From assembly GCA_028829895.1 (NCBI GenBank), contig CM054181.1, positions 48,480,759-48,544,758 of the forward strand: 64,000 bases of DNA, read 5' to 3'. A program made the position numbers and the translations under genes. How positions within the stretch are numbered: the first letter of the stretch is position 1; each line of letters starts with the position of its first letter. This document shows, piece after piece, positions 49,451 through 60,500 of the stretch. The notes beneath the pieces are model-generated. The model searched no databases. It worked only from the letters and a program-made list of their open reading frames with translations, and had not been told where the DNA came from. Origin of the DNA: Sinotaia quadrata. Taxonomy: Eukaryota; Mollusca; Gastropoda; Architaenioglossa; Viviparidae.

Positions 49451-49476
49451 TATCGATCTATCTATCTATCTATCCC
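49362..49476. repeat. CTAT/CT/TA microsatellite cluster, copy C
   Basis: Counterpart of the pure CTAT array at 29298-29468. Here it consists of short CTAT runs flanking a CT run and an about 40-bp TA run. Confidence 0.95.
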
Positions 49477-50549
49477 TTAGTCTTGCCGACCATTGGGGCA
49501 CCACTGATGACCTGACAACCAGCTTCCTCCATTCCATGTAGGTAGCAATAAATAAAAAAGACAATAAGTAACCAGTTTAGCTGTGCCAAGTCTCTGTTAT
49601 TTTGGTCTTACTGTTACCTTCATTTGCTGTCTGTTTACTTTTGCCTTTATTCTTCATAGATTTTAGATGGTTATTACTAAAATGCTTAGACATTTTTTTA
49701 AAATATGGCAAAATTATGGAAATTAAAGCTAAATGATTAGCAATAATGTGTTGAAATTACGTTTTAATATTTGGAATATATACTTATTTTTTAAAATCAT
49801 TTCCTGAATTATTATTTATTATGAGAGTAATAGCATTATGTTATATTTTTACTTTATATGTTCTTGTTTGATTAAACCATGCATAAAGAAGTACATAAGC
49901 CGAGATAAAAACAGCAATATTGTGCACTTAGTATTGGTTATTTGAGGTTACTGTCACTAGATGCAAAGTTCTCTTATATGATCTGAAAAAGAAAGGAATT
50001 TGCTGAAGTTTTTCTTGTCATTGCTACACATAGCATTGTGGGTAATGATTGAAAATGAAAACATTCTAACATACTTAGAATTAAGATTGCCATTTGATTG
50101 TTTGAATGAAAAGACATTATTGTTGTATTATATTTTTCTTCCACATTAAATTGTAGAATTACCTGTATACTTGTGGAAAAAATCAAATTGGCAATGTACT
50201 TTGAACTCTTGCAAGTGACTGTTCAGTAAAATGTAATTAGATCTAATCCATTTTATATCACAAAAATTTATAGGTACCAGTACTATGTTGTGATTCCTTG
50301 TCAGATTGTTTTGACAAATGTTAAGATACAATGTTATTTTAAATTGCTGTTACAATAAACAAAACGTGACACCCACCCACAAACATGAAAACAACACATT
50401 AACACTTTTCCTTTTAACTGCACTACTATGAAACAAACATCATATGCTAACTTTTAATTTCTGGTTACAGCTATTATATAACAATATTTTAAATTAATTA
50501 AATGTTTTATAAATGGTAAATCCTGCATCAATGCCATTTGTTTTATTTC

Positions 50550-50596
<47 letters not shown>

Positions 50597-52025
50597 CTTT
50601 ATGTAATATATATAACAGGATATGTAGATATCCAGTAACACTTGGTGGACAGTGCGGATGTCCAGTGACGCTTATTGACAATGCAAATTTCTTCCAGGGG
50701 AGGAGCTTAAGAGTAAACCGTTAAACAATGGAAATGCATGTCGTGCCCGAGGGTCCTTAATGGCATGGCCAGAGATGAATTTGACTGATTGTATTTTACG
50801 CTCATGTGGTGCGAATGGCTAGTGACATTTGATGTAGGAAAGTAAGTTGACAAAGACCGCACTAAGATGATAGTGTAAAGACTTGGTGTGCTGAGATTTC
50901 TGGACTGCTACTTTGGCTTCAGTGAAGCAGACCCATTAGTTTCCGTGGTCAATATAGCTGATTCATCGAAGTTGGTCACCGCCTTTGGTTCATAGTCGTC
51001 GTTGGGAGCAGGGTCAGTTGAAGTGAGCTGTTAACACAGTGTGTCGCGTGACGTCACTAGCCGTGTTATTGGTGGGATCCCGCGCAAGTCGGCCAGCGAT
51101 CTCAAGGTCATGTTTATTTACTGTTGCTCGAAGACTCTCACGCTCTAATAATATTATTCCTTGATGAGAATTCGAAACTGCTCTTAGGACTCTTTTATTA
51201 ATAATTATTTTTATTATTGTCATAAAGACTCAATAGTTATTTGGACAATATTTGAACATTTATTTAAAAGCTAGTGTAGATCTAATTATTACTCTATGCG
51301 TTCACTCATGTTCTTCTGGTTATTTTAATAAATATTATTTTATTGATTACCTACTTTTTAAGCAAGATTTTGGAATAAAAGGGGTTAAATGGGTTTGGTA
51401 GATAGTTTAAAAGACGGATCAAGTTATTCCTTAAACAAGAAGTCTCATCTACCATAAAAATAAATGTGTGAGCATAGAATGTCTGTGTACGTGTATATCT
51501 GTATGAAATAGAAATAGAGTTCTGAAAACGTCCAGTTAGATCCGCCGTGTGGAATGGGAGAAGAGCAGTCCTACTGAGACTAAAAATTATTAAATAATAG
51601 AAATTAATAAATATTAATAATCATAATTAGCATAGGCGTCGTCACATGTAGCATTTACACATTTTTAAGGTGATATGATAAAGAAAATGAATGTGTGTGC
51701 AGTGTACAGAAAGTTAAGAAAGTTTGTGTAAGTGTTGCATCACAGCCTTCAGAGCTGTATTTCCACTAGTTCATCATATGCAGTAAAAGTCTACATTCTC
51801 TCAGAGACAGTAATCAACTCAGTATCCCATAGCTACATAAACTTAATCCGTAATGTGCTCATAATCATTTCTGCCATTTAAATCTGTTTCTATGACCAAA
51901 TTATTCCTTGAAGAAGTACTGCGAATCTCTAATACCCACCCATAAAAACAGACAAACGAAAATATCAAAGACTTGTGCAGCCTGTTGTCCTAGAACTGTA
52001 AAGCCTTCCTGACAACATTCCAATA

Positions 52026-52308
52026 CTCTGAATGTGTCATCTTTTCCAGAAAGAAATGTTAATTACTCTGAATGTGTCATCTTTTCCAGAAAGAAATGTT
52101 AATTACTCTGAATGTGTCATCTTTTCCAGAAAGAAATGTTAATTACTCTGAATGTGTCATCTTTTCCAGAAAGAAATGTTAATTACTCTGAATGTGTCAT
52201 CTTTTCCAGAAAGAAATGTTAATTACTCTGAATGTGTCATCTTTTCCAGAAAGAAATGTTAATTACTCTGAATGTGTCATCTTTTCCAGAAAGAAATGTT
52301 AATTACTG
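52026..52308. repeat. 40-bp tandem repeat, 7 copies (copy C)
   Basis: Same unit as 32013-32132 in copy B (three copies there). The units are essentially identical, so the change followed the duplication. Confidence 0.97.
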
Positions 52309-52375
52309 CACAAAACAAAACAAACAAACGCGAAGGGAATAATGAGAGGTCAGTTTCAAACTGTTAAATATTAAC

Positions 52376-52381
52376 TTTATT
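52376..52381 (-). promoter_or_regulatory. Poly(A) signal AATAAA of the copy C precursor gene
   Basis: Minus-strand CAATAAAG about 226 bases after the stop at 52607, orthologous to 32201-32206. Confidence 0.6.
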
Positions 52382-52606
52382 GAATAAATGTAAAATATAA
52401 TTTTGATAGAACACTTTTGGTTCAAATCTTACATTCGGCTTTGAGTATTCAGAGGTAAATATTAATTTTTTTCATTCCTTCCTATTATGATCTTGAGCCA
52501 TTTGTACACGTTGTATTCCAGTGGAGTCTTATGGCCAATCGCTGACTTGGACAGTCCAATGTACGTCACCCCTGATATCCACGCCTACTTCGGCCTCTAT
52601 TCAGTA

Positions 52607-52730
52607 TTACTGGGCTGCCTCCACCGTCTCCAGAAGTGCGCGAAGAAGTCCGGTAACTAGATCCTTCCCCCCTTTCGCAACAAGTTGCTTCAGAATTGTA
52701 AGAAACTTTGCTTTTAAATCGGCAAAGATT
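52607..52730 (-). CDS. Exon 3, copy C secreted precursor: short amphipathic peptide
   Basis: Begins after the same CTTCCTGCCCAG acceptor as copy B, completes the split Gly codon, and ends in TAA at 52607 after 40 further codons. Following RDRR, the predicted product is 41 residues, cysteine-free, with Ile/Phe/Leu/Val spaced every three to four residues and Lys at 7, 9, 15, 20 and 23 (numbering from the Gly). Charge is net positive (about +2 overall, concentrated in the first half). This is the pattern of a linear membrane-active helix. With exons 56097-56234 and 54830-54945 the precursor is 125 residues. It has none of the Gly-rich tail of copy B. The bases after the stop (TACTGAATAGAGGCC) still match copy B. 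Function is inferred, with no family recognised. Confidence 0.78.
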
Positions 52731-53089
52731 CTGGGCAGGAAGAAAAAGTATGTATATTAAAACCATGCATTCTATACAAATCTACAGGCAAGCCCCATGT
52801 TTCAGGCCTGTCTATGGTTTAACAGAACGTATTAATAACCGTAATTTATATCTATACAAGCAAAGCGCATCCACCAAAGAAACACATCCGATTTCGTTGT
52901 GAATTGAAAATAAAACTGCTCATAATAATTTACTAATAGCATGTGTTTTCAAGGAGAATTCATGCATTTACAAAGTAACAGTAGAAATATCTTCCTCACA
53001 GTGAGGCAATTAACTGTTAGTTGGTAATGTTTTTCAGTGGACTAACAAGACTCGTGATTAACACTCTGCCAAACACACGCACATACACG

Positions 53090-53094
<5 letters not shown>

Positions 53095-53159
<65 letters not shown>

Positions 53160-53213
53160 ACATACACACACGCGCGCATGCACGCACGCACACGCACGCA
53201 CACACAATCACAT
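53095..53213. repeat. (CA)n microsatellite in intron 2, copy C
   Basis: About 60 bases of pure CA followed by CA/CG-rich interruptions. Confidence 0.95.
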
Positions 53214-53649
53214 GCAGGAGGATTAATAATTGATTTTTTTTTTATTCCAAAACAGTTACGGCGCAGGGGTATTGTCAGTGTGAATGTTTCACCAACATCA
53301 AAGAGAAGTACAAGCAACACACCTTTTCTTAAAATTCAATTTTTCTGTCCCTCGCTCTTTCTTTGTATGTTTTTTTTTTCATGCAGTTTACTATTATGTT
53401 GATTATTGTAAACGAGTTATTGTGAAGGAATGAAATTCATATAACATTTGAAAAAACTTGAATAAAGCTGCAGGCTTTTCTTTATATCTTGTAACATGAA
53501 AACGAGATTTAGGCCTAGATTGAGAACACGGAGTATTAGTGTAGACTTTATGTTATCAAAGATACTAAAGTTATTATGAACTCTACAAATTGACATTTTG
53601 AGGATTAGTTAAGGTAGGATTATAATTTATTTATCTTTATCTTAAAAGT

Positions 53650-54115
53650 CATAAGTTATGTCCAATTATAAATAATGCTTCTTTGTTTTGGCAAACTGAA
53701 TTTTTCTCCAACTATAAATAATATTTCTTTCTGTTGGTAAATTGAAGTTTTGTCCGACTATAAATAATACTTCTTGTGTTGGTAAACTGAGTTTTTGTCC
53801 GACTGTAAATAATACTTCTTTGTGCTGGTAAATTGAAGTTTTGTCCGACTATAAATAATACTTCTTGTGTTGATAAACTGAGTTTTTGTCCGACTATAAA
53901 TAATACTTCTTTGAGTTGATAAATTGAAGTGTTGTCTGACTGTAAATAATACTTCTTTGTGTTGGTAAACTGAAGTTTTGTCTCCGACTATAAATAATAC
54001 TTCTTTGAGTTGGTAAACTGAAGTTTTGTCCAACTGTAAATAATACTTCTTTGTGTTGGAAAACTGAAGTTTTGTCTCCGACTATAAATAATACTTCTTT
54101 GTATTGGTAAACTGA
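53650..54115. repeat. ~46-bp tandem repeat (intron 2, copy C)
   Basis: About nine imperfect units of the array also seen at 34280-34610. The order of variants differs from copy B, showing local expansion. Confidence 0.9.
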
Positions 54116-54449
54116 AGTAAAGAATATATCTTTGTATCAATAGTCTTAAATATGTACGGAAAATATAACGGATAAATCTTTTTTTCAGATAACCTGAATG
54201 TATAAACGAATATAACTAATATATCTTTATCATAACTTATAACTTATGTGCGTATATAAAAGACATATTTTGTCGTGGTAAACTTAAAGGTATGTATGAA
54301 AAAACTGATATATCGTAAATATATTATGATAGACTTTATGTACAAATATGATGTATCTGTATAATGATATATTAAGCAGGAATATAACCAACATATATGT
54401 ATCACGAAAGCTTTTCTACTTAAGTTCTACTAAGTGGGGAGTCCTTATT

Positions 54450-54640
54450 CAACAATATAGCGTACTTACTGAGTACTGCTTATTCAACAAGATATTATAC
54501 TTAATGAAAACTGTTTATTAAACAAGACATTATACTTAATGAGTACTGTTTATTGAACAAGACATTATACTTAATGAGTACTGTTTATTCAACAAGACAT
54601 TATACTTAATGAGTACTGTTTATTCAGTAAGACATTATCT
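54450..54640. repeat. ~40-bp tandem repeat (intron 2, copy C)
   Basis: Four to five units sharing ACTGTTTATTCAACAAGA, as in copy B. Confidence 0.88.
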
Positions 54641-54829
54641 TACTGAAAGTTTGCACATGAATATTATGTTCAAAACAGAAATGCGCATGCAAACCATACA
54701 TATATATATATATATACGTGCGCATGCACATTACCTACATACACACATTACATAAAATTACACGCGCGCAAACATGCATTACGCTAAGTGTTTGATTAAC
54801 ACGTGACCGCTACAATTATTTGTCCTTAC

Positions 54830-54945
54830 CCTCTCCTGTCCCTCCTTATATTGGACATGACCTCTTCAATGCTGGCCAGCTCCCTTATGGCGCGCTCGTG
54901 TTCAAGCTCTTTAATTTCTTCACTCAAATCCTGGAGTTCTAAAAC
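54830..54945 (-). CDS. Exon 2, copy C secreted precursor: acidic pro-region ending in RRDRR
   Basis: Same length, phases and donor (GG/GTAAGG) as copy B. The acceptor is TTAG instead of CTCAG, still a valid AG. Three amino-acid changes from copy B: Thr to Ile and Arg to Ser in the helix, and Met to Arg four residues before the end. The last makes the processing site more basic (RRDRR). No synonymous differences are seen. Confidence 0.8.
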
Positions 54946-55186
54946 CTAAGTTTGAGGAAATAATATCGACAATATAAAAAGGAAGAGAAAGGTTTAAATA
55001 AAATTTTGCATTACTTCAACAGGGCTTGCATGATGCTGTTTTGAATTGTCATTATTTGTTTGAAGTTGAATTGTGTTTATAACTTTTATATTTTACAGCT
55101 TAGTCTATCTACTGCAATATCCAGACCTGTAAACGTACGAATACATTCGATTTGTATATCTTATAAAATGATGTAACTTATGAACC

Positions 55187-55287
55187 ACTACTACTACTAC
55201 TACTACTATTGCTGCTGTTGCTGCTGCTGCTACTACTACTGCAGCACTACTACTACTACTACTACTACAACTGCTGCTGCTGCTGCT
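55187..55287. repeat. Trinucleotide array in intron 1, copy C
   Basis: Short ACT/GCT array corresponding to the about 500-bp array at 35640-36135. Confidence 0.95.
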
Positions 55288-55888
55288 AGAGGAAGAAAAA
55301 GACAAAGACAATGATGCATGTACCGAAAGATGAATGAAGATGTTGATCAGTATTAATTCTGCATATTCATCATAATGATAAATGTTGCATTATGACTGCA
55401 AATTCACGATTCACATTGATATGGTTTATGTACATTTTACATACAATAGGTTAGCATTTAAGAATTTATATTAGTCAGATATACATCATTATCAACAAAC
55501 AAACAAAATAAATAAAAAATAAACAGACAATAATACAAAATTAAAGATCAAACTATTTATAATATACCATAAGTGAGGTCGACATTAGTGAAGCAAATTA
55601 CATAATGTTTCACTTTCTGCCAATAATTATAATAAGCATTATAACTTGAGAAGAATTAGAACAAACTTTATAACTAGACTATCTGCCTTCCCTGTAAGCT
55701 TTTGACAGTTTGTATTATTGTTATTATTATTATTTTTAAAACTTTAATAGCATGATTATTTCATTTTTATACAATAATAAATTGAAATAATAAATTTTCT
55801 CTTCCTTTGTTATTTAAAAGAAAACTTGGATCTATTGTTATTGTGAAATTAGAGTTATGGTGGGTGCCGAAGTTTGCAGTATTTCTTT

Positions 55889-56090
55889 CCTGTCATTGCC
55901 TAAATATTGACAGACTTAACACTTATCTGTCATTGCCTAAATATTGACAGACTTAACACTTACCTGCCATTGCCTAAACATTGACAGACTTAACACTTAC
56001 CTGTCATTGCCTAAATATTGACAGACTTAACACTTACCTGTCATTGCCTAAATATTGACAGACTTAACACTTACCTGTCATTGACTTAAC
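55889..56090. repeat. ~37-bp repeat carrying consensus 5' splice sites, copy C
   Basis: Five to six units directly downstream (minus strand) of the exon 1 donor. Four contain ACAG or GCAG followed by GTAAGT on the minus strand and one has a GATAAGT variant. Copy B has about two. Confidence 0.9.
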
Positions 56091-56096
56091 ACTCAC

Positions 56097-56234
56097 CTTT
56101 GACAGCCTTTCATGATCATTTCCAAAATGTTCCAGGTCTTCATGATCAATTTCCTCCACTTCACTGGATGGCGTTCTAAACCGTGCGCCGGAAGTCACGC
56201 TGACCAGAATGAGTGTCACGATAATTAAATGCAT
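56097..56234 (-). CDS. Exon 1, copy C secreted precursor: signal peptide
   Basis: ATG at 56234, acceptor CTCACACAG at 56245, donor AAG/GTGAGT after 56097, phase 0, 46 codons. It differs from copy B at two bases: one Arg-to-Gly change in the FRND/FGND segment and one silent A-to-G in the last codon, which improves the donor. The signal peptide is identical to copy B. Confidence 0.82.
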
Positions 56235-56244
56235 GACTTCTATT

Positions 56245-57891
56245 CTGTGTGAGAAAAAATCCGTTTCGTGTGATTTAGTCAAAACTCATTCTTTGAAGGT
56301 AAAACTTAATTAGGCGTTGCAATAATTTTTGTGCTGGGTAAATGATATATAAAGTTATACTGCAATTCTATACCCGAATGTTTGTCAGGAATTACTTCTT
56401 AACACTTAGAACGTTTGTTTTAATTTTTTTGTTCTTAATTCTAAAAATGTGTGAAGAAATAAGATCTGAGCTCCATTCTGAGTGAGCCGACAAACTAGGC
56501 GTGAGTAAAGCAGCATTATGCCACATAAGTGTGTGAGTAAGAAAACATTAAGCCTAATTTTTTGTAAAGCAAAGAGCTAAACCGAATTCTGTGTAACCAA
56601 CATAAAATAAAGCCACATGCCTCTACAACAAAGTTAAGCCTAATTCTGGGGAAATGAGACACTTATAATCTTTTTTAACAGGACAAAGTTTCGCCCAATT
56701 ATGTGTACGGTAAAGTTAAAATCTATTATGTAAGAAAGACAGATATTAGCCCAATTTGGTACTAAGATAAAGTCCATTATATTCAGTATAAGAAAGACTA
56801 GTCCTCCAATTAATTTGCTTAAGATACAGTTAAAACTCATAATATTAGGTAAGGCAAAGGTTAACTCGAATGCGTGTAAGATAAAGTAAAAACCCAAGGC
56901 GAGTAAATCAGTTCCATATGAGTAATACAAAACGCAGACCACTCACCCTCTCCTTCCGTCCATTCCCCCCCCCCAAAAAAAAAAAAAAAGAAAAAAAAAG
57001 TAGAGAGTTAGCCTACATTAAAACCGAAAAATATTGTATAAATAAACCAACTATACACGAATATGATATTGTGTATTATAATGATAGTAAATTTTCATTA
57101 TTTGTCAGTGGGACAACGTGTCGGAAAATGTGCCATTCCAGAGATCTGGAAACATAAAAAAAAAAAAAGTTTTTTCAGTTAAATGCATCTTCACTGTCAA
57201 ATTTCAAGAATAGAATGATTTGCAACATGTTTCAACAATCTAGAGAGGGATACAGTTACTATACAGAATCTCACCTAACAAAATTAATATTTCATTGTTT
57301 TCCGATTTTTGCTTTAGGTCTCTTTCAAACCACACTGGATCTAAATTGCTACGAATTAGATCATAATCGACTTTTAATTTAAAATTATCCGTCTAAAAAA
57401 TATTAGATAGTTTCATTAGATAAGGATGGATAATCACAGTTAATGTTGTAACCGTCCATACTTTTCGTTGTCAGTAATCCGAGAGTTTTGTTCGAGCCTT
57501 CGAAAAATAAAATGACACGAAACAAATGTTTTCCTATTTTCAAGTAAGAACAGGCCTCGTCTATTTTATTTACAAGATGACAGAGCAGACCTACTCGCAA
57601 ACATTAGTTCATAGGCCAGGAAAGTATTAACATTATTTTATAACATTAGTAAAAAAGATTACTTTATATAAAAGAAATCAAGAAATTAATAAACTTAATT
57701 TTAAAAATGAGGTTATGCAAATTCTAACTGTAAATGATAGGTATGCAATGATAAATAATGAGAGCAGATAGATAATACAATTACTACTATAATTATTTAT
57801 AATTAGGATAATTAAAACAGTTAATTATTATTAAAGAATAACTTATACATGTAAACGATGGTGATCAAATGCAAGGTGATGGTGTGATGAT

Positions 57892-57945
<54 letters not shown>

Positions 57946-59769
57946 ACACACACAATTATAAACGAAGCAAAATAAGACTATTGCTTTCAGCACCCAAATT
58001 AAATTATTTAAAACTTTCCTAATTTTTTTTCCTCACTGCTGGGAGTAACCTCACACCCGCAGACAAACAGCAGTTTAAAATAAAATAATATTTCTATTTT
58101 TTTTAAAAATTGTTGATCAATGAAATGAATTCTATTTACCTTCGTTTTTCCAAAAACTGGTTTCAGTTCTGCGCTACGCGGAGAGTTCAATTCTACAGCT
58201 ATCGTTTTAACCGTTAAATGAAGCTGCGCTACGCGGAGTATAACTATATTAGCGATTTTCTGGGTGACGATGGTGATGTTGTCTCTTATCTCACAGATCT
58301 TTTGTCGTCATGGTTTTCTTGTCTTCGTGTCACACTGAGCGTCAAAATTGTTTCAGTTAAACGTATATGTATCGATAGTGCTGGAAAAGAACATAACGGA
58401 TCGTGAAAATTATAATTCACTTTCAACAGCAAAAATACATATATTCTATCTTCCCATCCCTCTCTTCGGTTACAGCATGCCATTTTTTTAAAAAAAGTTT
58501 ATCCTTCCTTAATATAAATCTTCTTATCCTTAAAAGAAAATAGATTAGCATCAAAAGTGTACTAATATACTGAAACTTCATTCATGTTTCTTTCTGGTTT
58601 TGTGTGTTTATCTGAAAAAATATGGTAAATTTGTGTATGCTATTCAGACGTATAAGGGAGTGTGTACCTGTTTGCCCTGTTTTGTATTACATTTTGCCAC
58701 CTTGTTGGCTGTTTCAATTCCTGTTATGTTCTTATGGCTCGGGATCCATAAGAATAAATATTTTATATAGTGTCAGATTTTATTTGTGGTGTATGTTGTA
58801 GAAATGTTTGTAATGCATAATGTCTGTATTGAAGATAATCTGCTACAAGTCCAATTCTCCACACAATCAATAGTTTATGCACAGCCACAAACAAACAAAT
58901 AATCCAAAATGCATTCATCACTTTCTCTAAAACACTTTAGTCAAACTTTAAAAACAAACAAAAACAACACAGCCCACTCTACAAGGAACCAACAACCCCC
59001 ACATGCACTACAACAAGCAGGATGCCCCTTTCAGAATAAGGTGAGAAGAGGAAATCCACATAGGAGCAAACCAAGACCAAGAACATCAAAAGGTGACAAA
59101 TCTAGTGTTATTCCTATGAGGAAATAAAATAAAGAGACGAAAAAAGTTTGAGGGAGTGGGCGGGGGAACAGAAAACTTAGATGCATCTTTACCACAAGTA
59201 ATCCTTCTGATTGTTGTAGAAACTTGTCAAGGTGTGCTGCAATGCTGATAAATAAACAGACTAAAAAATTCAGACACTTCTAGAAAAGTTTAGCGAAGTT
59301 TAGCTTTGTCAGAAAAGCCAGTACAAACGCCCTTGACAGATTTCACTGACTGAGAGCGTACGATCGAATTAAAACAGTGTCATTTAGTATATGCAAATGA
59401 CGATACAATTCAATCTTAAATTAAGGACAGGTTAAACTGCTAAGACAGAATAAAAAGAAAGACACTGAATCCACAACATTATTATCATGATTACTAATAC
59501 AAAGTTTTTATAAGTTAAACCTGAATGACTTCTTGGCGAAAAAAAAAGTCCTGTTACCCGTTTTTGTCTGGGAAATCGTTCTGATGATCACACTCTGATG
59601 ACAGCAACAAAAAAAAGGGGGGCTCTGAAGGCATGCATGCGCAGATTGGTCAGCCAGTAACGTGGACAGTAGACTCAATATTCGGAAATTTATTACGATG
59701 TGACTTACATTGACAGGGCCCAGTTGCATAATACTGGAAGACTGGTTATAGAGAATAAATAGTGGCATA
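56245..59769. other. Non-coding part of unit C upstream of the precursor gene
   Basis: Matches 37002-40544 in copy B. It should contain the untranslated first exon and promoter of the copy C gene, but I could not place them. It lacks about 1.05 kb of copy B near 38.4-38.7 kb plus smaller pieces. It has poly-A tracts near 56980 and 57160 and a (CA)n run at 57898-57953. Confidence 0.5.
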
Positions 59770-60500
59770 GGTTGTCGGTACATACACTTGAATTCTGGGT
59801 ATTAAGACTAAATACTGACAAGTCTGTACATACACTATGTGTTTGGGATTGAGACTAAATACTGACAAGTCTGTACATACACTTGTGTTTGGGTATTGAA
59901 ACTAAATACTGACAAGTCTGTACATACACTCTGAATTTGGGTATTAAGACTAAATACTGACAAGTCTGTACATACACTCTGAATTTGGGTATTAAGACTA
60001 AATACTGACAAGTCTGTACATACACTCTGTGTTTGGGTATTAGTATTAAATACTGAGAAGTTGGTACATACACTCTGAGTTTGGGATTTAAGACTAAATA
60101 CTGACAAGTCTGTATATACACTCTGTGTTTGGGTTTTAGTATTAAATACTGAGAAGTTGGTACATACACTCTGAGTTTGAGTATTGAGTTTAAATGGGGT
60201 ATTAAGTATCGGTTATACACTTGAAGTATGGTTGTAAAGGATTTTGAGACTAAACTGTGGCATAAAATGCCGGTGCATACTTTTGAAATCTGGATACTGA
60301 GACTAAATTGTGACATAAGAGCCATAGCATACACTTCAAATCTGGATATTAAGAATAAATATTGAAATAAGTGTCGATGCGTGCACTTGTAAATGGTGTC
60401 CATAGTGTCCTTGCATACACTTGAAGTTTTGGTATTGAGACTAAATTGTGACATAAGTGCCGCTGCATACACTTAAAGTTTTGGTATTGAGACTAAATTG
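59770..60500. repeat. 48-bp minisatellite, copy C
   Basis: About fourteen units of the array at 40545-41055, with a different order of unit variants and several single-base length changes. Minus-strand frames of up to 205 codons are repeat artefacts. Confidence 0.92.
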
